DNA from: Limanda limanda
Taxonomy: Eukaryota > Chordata > Actinopteri > Pleuronectiformes > Pleuronectidae
Direction: 5' to 3'
NCBI RefSeq assembly: GCF_963576545.1
Contig: NW_026870456.1
Location: 124,001-188,000, forward strand
Length of the DNA: 64,000 nt
Positions 46,047 through 58,632 of the stretch are shown piece after piece. A model generated the notes under the pieces. It was not told the origin of the DNA and did not search any database. It saw only the letters and a list, made by a program, of their open reading frames with translations. How positions within the stretch are numbered: position 1 is the stretch's first letter; every line of letters starts with the position of its first letter. The translations under genes were made by a program, and so were the position numbers.

Positions 46047-49000
46047 CTTTCTCCTATGTGCTTTCATCCCTAACCCTAACCCTAACCCTTCCGAAAGTCG
46101 GAGAAGCTCAAGGATGGTACCGATCGATGCGCGCTACCCCATTTAGTGGGGGTAGAGCCTACTTGCAAGTCTCTCCGACCTTCACAAAAAAAGTTATTCA
46201 AGAATATCTCCTCAGATTTGGGGGAATTTCGTCGGTCGACCTCTTCCGAAGGTCGTACAAGCTCGGGGATGGTACCAATCGATCCGCAGGACCCAAATTA
46301 GTCCAGATGCAACCACTTTCCAAGTCTCTCCGACCTTCACAAAAAAAGTTATTCAAGAATATCTCTTTCTCCTATGTGCTTTCATCCCTAACCCTAACCC
46401 TAACCCTTCCGAAAGTCGGAGAAGCTCAAGGATGGTACCGATCGATGCGCGCTACCCCATTTAGTGGGGGTAGAGCCTACTTGCAAGTCTCTCCGACCTT
46501 CACAAAAAACGTTATTCAAGAATATCTCTTTCTCCTATGTGCTTTCATCCCTAACCCTAACCCTAACCCTTCCGAAAGTCGGAGAAGCTCAAGGATGGTA
46601 CCGATCGATGCGCGCTACCCCATTTAGTGGGGGTAGAGCCTACTTGCAAGTCTCTCCGACCTTCACAAAAAAAGTTATTCAAGAATATCTCCTCAGATTT
46701 GGGGGAATTTCGTCGGTCGACCTCTTCCGAAGGTCGTACAAGCTCGGGGATGGTACCAATCGATCCGCAGGACCCAAATTAGTACAGATGCAACCACTTT
46801 TCAAGTCTCTCCGACCTTCACAAAAAAAGTTATTCAAGAATATCTCTTTCTCCTATGTGCTTTCATCCCTAACCCTAACCCTAACCCTTCCGAAAGTCGG
46901 AGAAGCTCAAGGATGGTACCGATCGATGCGCGCTACCCCATTTAGTGGGGGTAGAGCCTACTTGCAAGTCTCTCCGACCTTCACAAAAAAAGTTATTCAA
47001 GAATATCTCTTTCTCCTATGTGCTTTCATCCCTAACCCTAACCCTAACCCTTCCGAAAGTCGGAGAAGCTCAAGGATGGTACCGATCGATGCGCGCTACC
47101 CCATTTAGTGGGGGTAGAGCCTACTTGCAAGTCTCTCCGACCTTCACAAAAAAAGTTATTCAAGAATATCTCTTTCTCCTATGTGCTTTCATCCCTAACC
47201 CTAACCCTAACCCTTCCGAAAGTCGGAGAAGCTCAAGGATGGTACCGATCGATGCGCGCAACCCCATTTAGTGGGGGTAGAGCCTACTTGCAAGTCTCTC
47301 CGACCTTCACAAAAAAAGTTATTCAAGAATATCTCTTTCTCCTATGTGCTTTCATCCCTAACCCTAACCCTAACCCTTCCGAAAGTCGGAGAAGCTCAAG
47401 GATGGTACCGATCGATGCGCGCTACCCCATTTAGTGGGGGTAGAGCCTACTTGCAAGTCTCTCCGACCTTCACAAAAAAAGTTATTCAAGAATATCTCTT
47501 TCTCCTATGTGCTTTCATCCCTAACCCTAACCCTAACCCTTCCGAAAGTCGGAGAAGCTCAAAGATGGTAACGATCGATGCGCGCTACCCCATTTAGTGG
47601 GGGTAGAGCCTACTTGCAAGTCTCTCCGACCTTCACAAAAAAAGTTATTCAAGAATATCACTTTCTCCTATGTGCTTTCATCCCTAACCCTAACCCTAAC
47701 CCTTCCGAAAGTCGGAGAAGCTCAAGGATGGTACCGATCGATGCGCGCTACCCCATTTAGTGGGGGTAGAGCCTACTTGCAAGTCTCTCCGACCTTCACA
47801 AAAAAAGTTATTCAAGAATATCTCCTCAGATTTGGGGGAATTTCGTCGGTCGACCTCTTCCGAAGGTCGTACAAGCTCGGGGATGGTACCAATCGATCCG
47901 CAGGACCCAAATTAGTCCAGATGCAACCACTTTCCAAGTCTCTCCGACCTTCACAAAAAAAGTTATTCAAGAATATCTCTTTCTCCTATGTGCTTTCATC
48001 CCTAACCCTAACCCTAACCCTTCCGAAAGTCGGAGAAGCTCAAGGATGGTACCGATCGATGCGCGCTACCCCATTTAGTGGGGGTAGAGCCTACTTGCAA
48101 GTCTCTCCGACCTTCACAAAAAACGTTATTCAAGAATATCTCTTTCTCCTATGTGCTTTCATCCCTAACCCTAACCCTAACCCTTCCGAAAGTCGGAGAA
48201 GCTCAAGGATGGTACCGATCGATGCGCGCTACCCCATTTAGTGGGGGTAGAGCCTACTTGCAAGTCTCTCCGACCTTCACAAAAAAAGTTATTCAAGAAT
48301 ATCTCCTCAGATTTGGGGGAATTTCGTCGGTCGACCTCTTCCGAAGGTCGTACAAGCTCGGGGATGGTACCAATCGATCCGCAGGACCCAAATTAGTCCA
48401 GATGCAACCACTTTCCAAGTCTCTCCGACCTTCACAAAAAAAGTTATTCAAGAATATCTCTTTCTCCTATGTGCTTTCATCCCTAACCCTAACCCTAACC
48501 CTTCCGAAAGTCGGAGAAGCTCAAGGATGGTACCGATCGATGCGCGCTACCCCATTTAGTGGGGGTAGAGCCTACTTGCAAGTCTCTCCGACCTTCACAA
48601 AAAAAGTTATTCAAGAATATCTCTTTCTCCTATGTGCTTTCATCCCTAACCCTAACCCTAACCCTTCCGAAAGTCGGAGAAGCTCAAGGATGGTACCGAT
48701 CGATGCGCGCTACCCCATTTAGTGGGGGTAGAGCCTACTTGCAAGTCTCTCCGACCTTCACAAAAAAAGTTATTCAGGAATATCTCTTTCTCCTATGTGC
48801 TTTCATCCCTAACCCTAACCCTAACCCTTCCGAAAGTCGGAGAAGCTCAACGATGGTACCGATCGATGCGCGCTACCCCATTTAGTGGGGGTAGAGCCTA
48901 CTTGCAAGTCTCTCCGACCTTCACAAAAAAAGTTATTCAAGAATATCTCTTTCTCCTATGTGCTTTCATCCCTAACCCTAACCCTAACCCTTCCGAAAGT

Positions 49001-50399
49001 CGGAGAAGCTCAAGGATGGTACCGATCGATGCGCGCTACCCCATTTAGTGGGGGTAGAGCCTACTTGCAAGTCTCTCCGACCTTCACAAAAAAAGTTATT
49101 CAAGAATATCTCCTCAGATTTGGGGGAATTTCGTCGGTCGACCTCTTCCGAAGGTCGTACAAGCTCGGGGATGGTACCAATCGATCCGCAGGACCCAAAT
49201 TAGTCCAGATGCAACCACTTTCCAAGTCTCTCCGACCTTCACAAAAAAAGTTATTCAAGAATATCTCTTTCTCCTATGTGCTTTCATCCCTAACCCTAAC
49301 CCTAACCCTTCCGAAAGTCGGAGAAGCTCAAGGATGGTACCGATCGATGCACGCAACCCCATTTAGTGGGGGTAGAGCCTACTTGCAAGTCTCTCCGACC
49401 TTCACAAAAAAAGTTATTCAAGAATATCTCTTTCTCCTATGTGCTTTCATCCCTAACCCTAACCCTAACCCTTCCGAAAGTCGGAGAAGCTCAAGGATGG
49501 TACCGATCGATGCGCGCTACCCCATTTAGTGGGGGTAGAGCCTACTTGCAAGTCTCTCCGACCTTCACAAAAAAAGTTATTCAAGAATATCTCTTTCTCC
49601 TATGTGCTTTCATCCCTAACCCTAACCCTAACCCTTCCGAAAGTCGGAGAAGCTCAAGGATGGTACCGATCGATGCGCGCTACCCCATTTAGTGGGGGTA
49701 GAGCCTACTTGCAAGTCTCTCCGACCTTCACAAAAAAAGTTATTCAAGAATATCTCTTTCTCCTATGTGCTTTCATCCCTAACCCTAACCCTAACCCTTC
49801 CGAAAGTCGGAGAAGCTCAAGGATGGTAACGATCGATGCGCGCTACCCCATTTAGTGGGGGTAGAGCCTACTTGCAAGTCTCTCCGACCTTCACAAAAAA
49901 AGTTATTCAAGAATATCTCTTTCTCCTATGTGCTTTCATCCCTAACCCTAACCCTAACCCTTCCGAAAGTCGGAGAAGCTCAAGGATGGTACCGATCGAT
50001 GCGCGCTACCCCATTTAGTGGGGGTAGAGCCTACTTGCAAGTCTCTCCGACCTTCACAAAAAAAGTTATTCAAGAATATCTCCTCAGATTTGGGGGAATT
50101 TCGTCGGTCGACCTCTTCCGAAGGTCGTACAAGCTCGGGGATGGTACCAATCGATCTGCAGGACCCAAATTAGTCCAGATGCAACCACTTTCCAAGTCTC
50201 TCCGACCTTCACAAAAAAAGTTATTCAAGAATATCTCTTTCTCCTATGTGCTTTCATCCCTAACCCTAACCCTAACCCTTCCGAAAGTCGGAGAAGCTCA
50301 AGGATGGTACCGATCGATGCGCGCAACCCCATTTAGTGGGGGTAGAGCCTACTTGCAAGTCTCTCCGACCTTCACAAAAAAAGTTATTCAAGAATATCT
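46047..50399 (+). repeat. Block related to 25.2-27.8 kb (offset 20,871 bp), then linking As
   Basis: B starts are at 46210, 46691, 47824, 48305, 49112 and 50082. Up to 48622 the order matches 25176-27751, with shared GTACAGATG, ATATCACTT and AAAGATGGTAACG. It lacks GTACTG, CGGATAAGC, GGATTG and GATAGTACC, which the 25-28 kb copy has. It therefore represents a version before those changes. The rest includes the CpG change at 49351 and As with CAGGAATATC near 48777 and CAACGATGG near 48850. Confidence 0.85.
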
Positions 50400-52820
50400 C
50401 TTTCTCCTATGTGCTTTCATCCCTAACCCTAACCCTAACCCTTCCGAAAGTCGGAGAAGCTCAAAGATGGTACCGATCGATGCGCGCTACCCCATTTAGT
50501 GGGGGTAGAGCCTACTTGCAAGTCTCTCCGACCTTCACAAAAAAAGTTATTCAAGAATATCTCTTTCTCCTATGTGCTTTCATCCCTAACCCTAACCCTA
50601 ACCCTTCCGAAAGTCGGAGAAGCTCAAGGATGGTACCGATCGATGCGCGCTACCCCATTTAGTGGGGGTAGAGCCTACTTGCAAGTCTCTCCGACCTTCA
50701 CAAAAAAAGTTATTCAAGAATATCTCTTTCTCCTATGTGCTTTCATCCCTAACCCTAACCCTAACCCTTCCGAAAGTCGGAGAAGCTCAAGGATGGTAAC
50801 GATCGATGCGCGCTACCCCATTTAGTGGGGGTAGAGCCTACTTGCAAGTCTCTCCGACCTTCACAAAAAAAGTTATTCAAGAATATCTCTTTCTCCTATG
50901 TGCTTTCATCCCTAACCCTAACCCTAACCCTTCCGAAAGTCGGAGAAGCTCAAAGATGGTAACGATCGATGCGCGCTACCCCATTTAGTGGGGGTAGAGC
51001 CTACTTGCAAGTCTCTCCGACCTTCACAAAAAAAGTTATTCAAGAATATCTCTTTCTCCTATGTGCTTTCATCCCTAACCCTAACCCTAACCCTTCCGAA
51101 AGTCGGAGAAGCTCAAGGATGGTACCGATCGATGCGCGCTACCCCATTTAGTGGGGGTAGAGCCTACTTGCAAGTCTCTCCGACCTTCACAAAAAAAGTT
51201 ATTCAAGAATATCTCCTCAGATTTGGGGGAATTTCGTCGGTCGACCTCTTCCGAAGGTCGTACAAGCTCGGGGATGGTACCAATCGATCTGCAGGACCCA
51301 AATTAGTCCAGATGCAACCACTTTCCAAGTCTCTCCGACCTTCACAAAAAAAGTTATTCAAGAATATCTCTTTCTCCTATGTGCTTTCATCCCTAACCCT
51401 AACCCTAACCCTTCCGAAAGTCGGAGAAGCTCAAGGATGGTACCGATCGATGCGCGCTACCCCATTTAGTGGGGGTAGAGCCTACTTGCAAGTCTCTCCG
51501 ACCTTCACAAAAAACGTTATTCAAGAATATCTCTTTCTCCTATGTGCTTTCATCCCTAACCCTAACCCTAACCCTTCCGAAAGTCGGAGAAGCTCAAGGA
51601 TGGTACCGATCGATGCGCGCTACCCCATTTAGTGGGGGTAGAGCCTACTTGCAAGTCTCTCCGACCTTCACAAAAAAAGTTATTCAAGAATATCTCCTCA
51701 GATTTGGGGGAATTTCGTCGGTCGACCTCTTCCGAAGGTCGTACAAGCTCGGGGATGGTACCAATCGATCCGCAGGACCCAAATTAGTCCAGATGCAACC
51801 ACTTTTCAAGTCTCTCCGACCTTCACAAAAAAAGTTATTCAAGAATATCTCTTTCTCCTATGTGCTTTCATCCCTAACCCTAACCCTAACCCTTCCGAAA
51901 GTCGGAGAAGCTCAAGGATGGTACCGATCGATGCGCGCTACCCCATTTAGTGGGGATAGAGCCTACTTGCAAGTCTCTCCGACCTTCACAAAAAAAGTTA
52001 TTCAAGAATATCTCTTTCTCCTATGTGCTTTCATCCCTAACCCTAACCCTAACCCTTCCGAAAGTCGGAGAAGCTCAAGGATGGTACCGATCGATGCGCG
52101 CTACCCCATTTAGTGGGGGTAGAGCCTACTTGCAAGTCTCTCCGACCTTCACAAAAAAAGTTATTCAAGAATATCTCTTTCTCCTATGTGCTTTCATCCC
52201 TAACCCTAACCCTAACCCTTCCGAAAGTCGGAGAAGCTCAAGGATGGTACCGATCGATGCGCGCTACCCCATTTAGTGGGGGTAGAGCCTACTTGCAAGT
52301 CTCTCCGACCTTCACAAAAAAAGTTATTCAAGAATATCTCTTTCTCCTATGTGCTTTCATCCCTAACCCTAACCCTAACCCTTCCGAAAGTCGGAGAAGC
52401 TCAAGGATGGTACCGATCGATGCGCGCTACCCCATTTAGTGGGGGTAGAGCCTACTTGCAAGTCTCTCCGACCTTCACAAAAAAAGTTATTCAAGAATAT
52501 CTCCTCAGATTTGGGGGAATTTCGTCGGTCGACCTCTTCCGAAGGTCGTACAAGCTCGGGGATGGTACCAATCGATCCGCAGGACCCAAATTAGTCCAGA
52601 TGCAACCACTTTCCAAGTCTCTCCGACCTTCACAAAAAAAGTTATTCAAGAATATCTCTTTCTCCTATGTGCTTTCATCCCTAACCCTAACCCTAACCCT
52701 TCCGAAAGTCGGAGAAGCTCAAGGATGGTACCGATCGATGCGCGCAACCCCATTTAGTGGGGGTAGAGCCTACTTGCAAGTCTCTCCGACCTTCACAAAA
52801 AAAGTTATTCAAGAATATCT
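50400..52820 (+). repeat. 2421-bp higher-order unit, copy 1
   Basis: The order is five As, B (51215), two As, B (51696), four As, B (52503), A. Copies 2 and 3 are at 56212 and 58633. All three have AAAGATGGTAACG, AACGTT and GGGGATAGAGCC at equivalent places. Copy 1 alone has GATCTGCAGG in its first B. Confidence 0.92.
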
Positions 52821-54923
52821 CTTTCTCCTATGTGCTTTCATCCCTAACCCTAACCCTAACCCTTCCGAAAGTCGGAGAAGCTCAAGGATGGTACCGATCG
52901 ATGCGCGCTACCCCATTTAGTGGGGGTAGAGCCTACTTGCAAGTCTCTCCGACCTTCACAAAAAAAGTTATTCAAGAATATCTCTTTCTCCTATGTGCTT
53001 TCATCCCTAACCCTAACCCTAACCCTTCCGAAAGTCGGAGAAGCTCAAGGATGGTAACGATCGATGCGCGCTACCCCATTTAGTGGGGGTAGAGCCTACT
53101 TGCAAGTCTCTCCGACCTTCACAAAAAAAGTTATTCAAGAATATCTCTTTCTCCTATGTGCTTTCATCCCTAACCCTAACCCTAACCCTTCCGAAAGTCG
53201 GAGAAGCTCAAGGATGGTACCGATCGATGCGCGCTACCCCATTTAGTGGGGGTAGAGCCTACTTGCAAGTCTCTCCGACCTTCACAAAAAAAGTTATTCA
53301 AGAATATCTCCTCAGATTTGGGGGAATTTCGTCGGTCGACCTCTTCCGAAGGTCGTACAAGCTCGGGGATGGTACCAATCGATCTGCAGGACCCAAATTA
53401 GTCCAGATGCAACCACTTTCCAAGTCTCTCCGACCTTCACAAAAAAAGTTATTCAAGAATATCTCTTTCTCCTATGTGCTTTCATCCCTAACCCTAACCC
53501 TAACCCTTCCGAAAGTCGGAGAAGCTCAAGGATGGTACCGATCGATGCGCGCAACCCCATTTAGTGGGGGTAGAGCCTACTTGCAAGTCTCTCCGACCTT
53601 CACAAAAAAAGTTATTCAAGAATATCTCTTTCTCCTATGTGCTTTCATCCCTAACCCTAACCCTAACCCTTCCGAAAGTCGGAGAAGCTCAAGGATGGTA
53701 CCGATCGATGCGCGCTACCCCATTTAGTGGGGGTAGAGCCTACTTGCAAGTCTCTCCGACCTTCACAAAAAAAGTTATTCAAGAATATCTCCTCAGATTT
53801 GGGGGAATTTCGTCGGTCGACCTCTTCCGAAGGTCGTACAAGCTCGGGGATGGTACCAATCGATCCGCAGGACCCAAATTAGTCCAGATGCAACCACTTT
53901 CCAAGTCTCTCCGACCTTCACAAAAAAAGTTATTCAAGAATATCTCTTTCTCCTATGTGCTTTCATCCCTAACCCTAACCCTAACCCTTCCGAAAGTCGG
54001 AGAAGCTCAAGGATGGTACCGATCGATGCGCGCAACCCCATTTAGTGGGGGTAGAGCCTACTTGCAAGTCTCTCCGACCTTCACAAAAAAAGTTATTCAA
54101 GAATATCTCTTTCTCCTATGTGCTTTCATCCCTAACCCTAACCCTAACCCTTCCGAAAGTCGGAGAAGCTCAAAGATGGTACCGATCGATGCGCGCTACC
54201 CCATTTAGTGGGGGTAGAGCCTACTTGCAAGTCTCTCCGACCTTCACAAAAAAAGTTATTCAAGAATATCTCTTTCTCCTATGTGCTTTCATCCCTAACC
54301 CTAACCCTAACCCTTCCGAAAGTCGGAGAAGCTCAAGGATGGTACCGATCGATGCGCGCTACCCCATTTAGTGGGGGTAGAGCCTACTTGCAAGTCTCTC
54401 CGACCTTCACAAAAAAAGTTATTCAAGAATATCTCTTTCTCCTATGTGCTTTCATCCCTAACCCTAACCCTAACCCTTCCGAAAGTCGGAGAAGCTCAAG
54501 GATGGTAACGATCGATGCGCGCTACCCCATTTAGTGGGGGTAGAGCCTACTTGCAAGTCTCTCCGACCTTCACAAAAAAAGTTATTCAAGAATATCTCTT
54601 TCTCCTATGTGCTTTCATCCCTAACCCTAACCCTAACCCTTCCGAAAGTCGGAGAAGCTCAAAGATGGTAACGATCGATGCGCGCTACCCCATTTAGTGG
54701 GGGTAGAGCCTACTTGCAAGTCTCTCCGACCTTCACAAAAAAAGTTATTCAAGAATATCTCTTTCTCCTATGTGCTTTCATCCCTAACCCTAACCCTAAC
54801 CCTTCCGAAAGTCGGAGAAGCTCAAGGATGGTACCGATCGATGCGCGCTACCCCATTTAGTGGGGGTAGAGCCTACTTGCAAGTCTCTCCGACCTTCACA
54901 AAAAAAGTTATTCAAGAATATCT
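52821..54923 (+). repeat. 2103-bp higher-order unit, copy 1
   Basis: It contains eleven As and two Bs (53310 and 53791). It is followed immediately by copy 2. Its last As join copy 2 to give the longest B-free stretch of the window, nine As from 53946 to 55412. Confidence 0.91.
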
Positions 54924-57026
54924 CTTTCTCCTATGTGCTTTCATCCCTAACCCTAACCCTAACCCTTCCGAAAGTCGGAGAAGCTCAAGGATGGTACCGA
55001 TCGATGCGCGCTACCCCATTTAGTGGGGGTAGAGCCTACTTGCAAGTCTCTCCGACCTTCACAAAAAAAGTTATTCAAGAATATCTCTTTCTCCTATGTG
55101 CTTTCATCCCTAACCCTAACCCTAACCCTTCCGAAAGTCGGAGAAGCTCAAGGATGGTAACGATCGATGCGCGCTACCCCATTTAGTGGGGGTAGAGCCT
55201 ACTTGCAAGTCTCTCCGACCTTCACAAAAAAAGTTATTCAAGAATATCTCTTTCTCCTATGTGCTTTCATCCCTAACCCTAACCCTAACCCTTCCGAAAG
55301 TCGGAGAAGCTCAAGGATGGTACCGATCGATGCGCGCTACCCCATTTAGTGGGGGTAGAGCCTACTTGCAAGTCTCTCCGACCTTCACAAAAAAAGTTAT
55401 TCAAGAATATCTCCTCAGATTTGGGGGAATTTCGTCGGTCGACCTCTTCCGAAGGTCGTACAAGCTCGGGGATGGTACCAATCGATCTGCAGGACCCAAA
55501 TTAGTCCAGATGCAACCACTTTCCAAGTCTCTCCGACCTTCACAAAAAAAGTTATTCAAGAATATCTCTTTCTCCTATGTGCTTTCATCCCTAACCCTAA
55601 CCCTAACCCTTCCGAAAGTCGGAGAAGCTCAAGGATGGTACCGATCGATGCGCGCTACCCCATTTAGTGGGGGTAGAGCCTACTTGCAAGTCTCTCCGAC
55701 CTTCACAAAAAAAGTTATTCAAGAATATCTCTTTCTCCTATGTGCTTTCATCCCTAACCCTAACCCTAACCCTTCCGAAAGTCGGAGAAGCTCAAGGATG
55801 GTACCGATCGATGCGCGCTACCCCATTTAGTGGGGGTAGAGCCTACTTGCAAGTCTCTCCGACCTTCACAAAAAAAGTTATTCAAGAATATCTCCTCAGA
55901 TTTGGGGGAATTTCGTCGGTCGACCTCTTCCGAAGGTCGTACAAGCTCGGGGATGGTACCAATCGATCCGCAGGACCCAAATTAGTCCAGATGCAACCAC
56001 TTTCCAAGTCTCTCCGACCTTCACAAAAAAAGTTATTCAAGAATATCTCTTTCTCCTATGTGCTTTCATCCCTAACCCTAACCCTAACCCTTCCGAAAGT
56101 CGGAGAAGCTCAAGGATGGTACCGATCGATGCGCGCAACCCCATTTAGTGGGGGTAGAGCCTACTTGCAAGTCTCTCCGACCTTCACAAAAAAAGTTATT
56201 CAAGAATATCTCTTTCTCCTATGTGCTTTCATCCCTAACCCTAACCCTAACCCTTCCGAAAGTCGGAGAAGCTCAAAGATGGTACCGATCGATGCGCGCT
56301 ACCCCATTTAGTGGGGGTAGAGCCTACTTGCAAGTCTCTCCGACCTTCACAAAAAAAGTTATTCAAGAATATCTCTTTCTCCTATGTGCTTTCATCCCTA
56401 ACCCTAACCCTAACCCTTCCGAAAGTCGGAGAAGCTCAAGGATGGTACCGATCGATGCGCGCTACCCCATTTAGTGGGGGTAGAGCCTACTTGCAAGTCT
56501 CTCCGACCTTCACAAAAAAAGTTATTCAAGAATATCTCTTTCTCCTATGTGCTTTCATCCCTAACCCTAACCCTAACCCTTCCGAAAGTCGGAGAAGCTC
56601 AAGGATGGTAACGATCGATGCGCGCTACCCCATTTAGTGGGGGTAGAGCCTACTTGCAAGTCTCTCCGACCTTCACAAAAAAAGTTATTCAAGAATATCT
56701 CTTTCTCCTATGTGCTTTCATCCCTAACCCTAACCCTAACCCTTCCGAAAGTCGGAGAAGCTCAAAGATGGTAACGATCGATGCGCGCTACCCCATTTAG
56801 TGGGGGTAGAGCCTACTTGCAAGTCTCTCCGACCTTCACAAAAAAAGTTATTCAAGAATATCTCTTTCTCCTATGTGCTTTCATCCCTAACCCTAACCCT
56901 AACCCTTCCGAAAGTCGGAGAAGCTCAAGGATGGTACCGATCGATGCGCGCTACCCCATTTAGTGGGGGTAGAGCCTACTTGCAAGTCTCTCCGACCTTC
57001 ACAAAAAAAGTTATTCAAGAATATCT
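54924..57026 (+). repeat. 2103-bp higher-order unit, copy 2
   Basis: B starts are at 55413 and 55894. It has the same order as copy 1. It differs at the A after its first B, which has GCGCTACCCC where copy 1 has GCGCAACCCC. Its right part (from 56212) is also the start of the second 2421-bp unit. Confidence 0.91.
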
Positions 57027-58632
57027 CCTCAGATTTGGGGGAATTTCGTCGGTCGACCTCTTCCGAAGGTCGTACAAGCTCGGGGATGGTACCAATCGAT
57101 CCGCAGGACCCAAATTAGTCCAGATGCAACCACTTTCCAAGTCTCTCCGACCTTCACAAAAAAAGTTATTCAAGAATATCTCTTTCTCCTATGTGCTTTC
57201 ATCCCTAACCCTAACCCTAACCCTTCCGAAAGTCGGAGAAGCTCAAGGATGGTACCGATCGATGCGCGCTACCCCATTTAGTGGGGGTAGAGCCTACTTG
57301 CAAGTCTCTCCGACCTTCACAAAAAACGTTATTCAAGAATATCTCTTTCTCCTATGTGCTTTCATCCCTAACCCTAACCCTAACCCTTCCGAAAGTCGGA
57401 GAAGCTCAAGGATGGTACCGATCGATGCGCGCTACCCCATTTAGTGGGGGTAGAGCCTACTTGCAAGTCTCTCCGACCTTCACAAAAAACGTTATTCAAG
57501 AATATCTCCTCAGATTTGGGGGAATTTCGTCGGTCGACCTCTTCCGAAGGTCGTACAAGCTCGGGGATGGTACCAATCGATCCGCAGGACCCAAATTAGT
57601 CCAGATGCAACCACTTTTCAAGTCTCTCCGACCTTCACAAAAAAAGTTATTCAAGAATATCTCTTTCTCCTATGTGCTTTCATCCCTAACCCTAACCCTA
57701 ACCCTTCCGAAAGTCGGAGAAGCTCAAGGATGGTACCGATCGATGTGCGCTACCCCATTTAGTGGGGATAGAGCCTACTTGCAAGTCTCTCCGACCTTCA
57801 CAAAAAAAGTTATTCAAGAATATCTCTTTCTCCTATGTGCTTTCATCCCTAACCCTAACCCTAACCCTTCCGAAAGTCGGAGAAGCTCAAGGATGGTACC
57901 GATCGATGCGCGCTACCCCATTTAGTGGGGGTAGAGCCTACTTGCAAGTCTCTCCGACCTTCACAAAAAAAGTTATTCAAGAATATCTCTTTCTCCTATG
58001 TGCTTTCATCCCTAACCCTAACCCTAACCCTTCCGAAAGTCGGAGAAGCTCAAGGATGGTACCGATCGATGCGCGCTACCCCATTTAGTGGGGGTAGAGC
58101 CTACTTGCAAGTCTCTCCGACCTTCACAAAAAAAGTTATTCAAGAATATCTCTTTCTCCTATGTGCTTTCATCCCTAACCCTAACCCTAACCCTTCCGAA
58201 AGTCGGAGAAGCTCAAGGATGGTACCGATCGATGCGCGCTACCCCATTTAGTGGGGGTAGAGCCTACTTGCAAGTCTCTCCGACCTTCACAAAAAAAGTT
58301 ATTCAAGAATATCTCCTCAGATTTGGGGGAATTTCGTCGGTCGACCTCTTCCGAAGGTCGTACAAGCTCGAGGATGGTACCAATCGATCCGCAGGACCCA
58401 AATTAGTCCAGATGCAACCACTTTCCAAGTCTCTCCGACCTTCACAAAAAAAGTTATTCAAGAATATCTCTTTCTCCTATGTGCTTTCATCCCTAACCCT
58501 AACCCTAACCCTTCCGAAAGTCGGAGAAGCTCAAGGATGGTACCGATCGATGCGCGCAACCCCATTTAGTGGGGGTAGAGCCTACTTGCAAGTCTCTCCG
58601 ACCTTCACAAAAAAAGTTATTCAAGAATATCT
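56212..58632 (+). repeat. 2421-bp higher-order unit, copy 2
   Basis: B starts are at 57027, 57508 and 58315. Private changes are C at 57490 (giving AACGTT in the A next to one already carrying it), T at 57746 and CTCGAGG (A at 58371). Confidence 0.92.
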
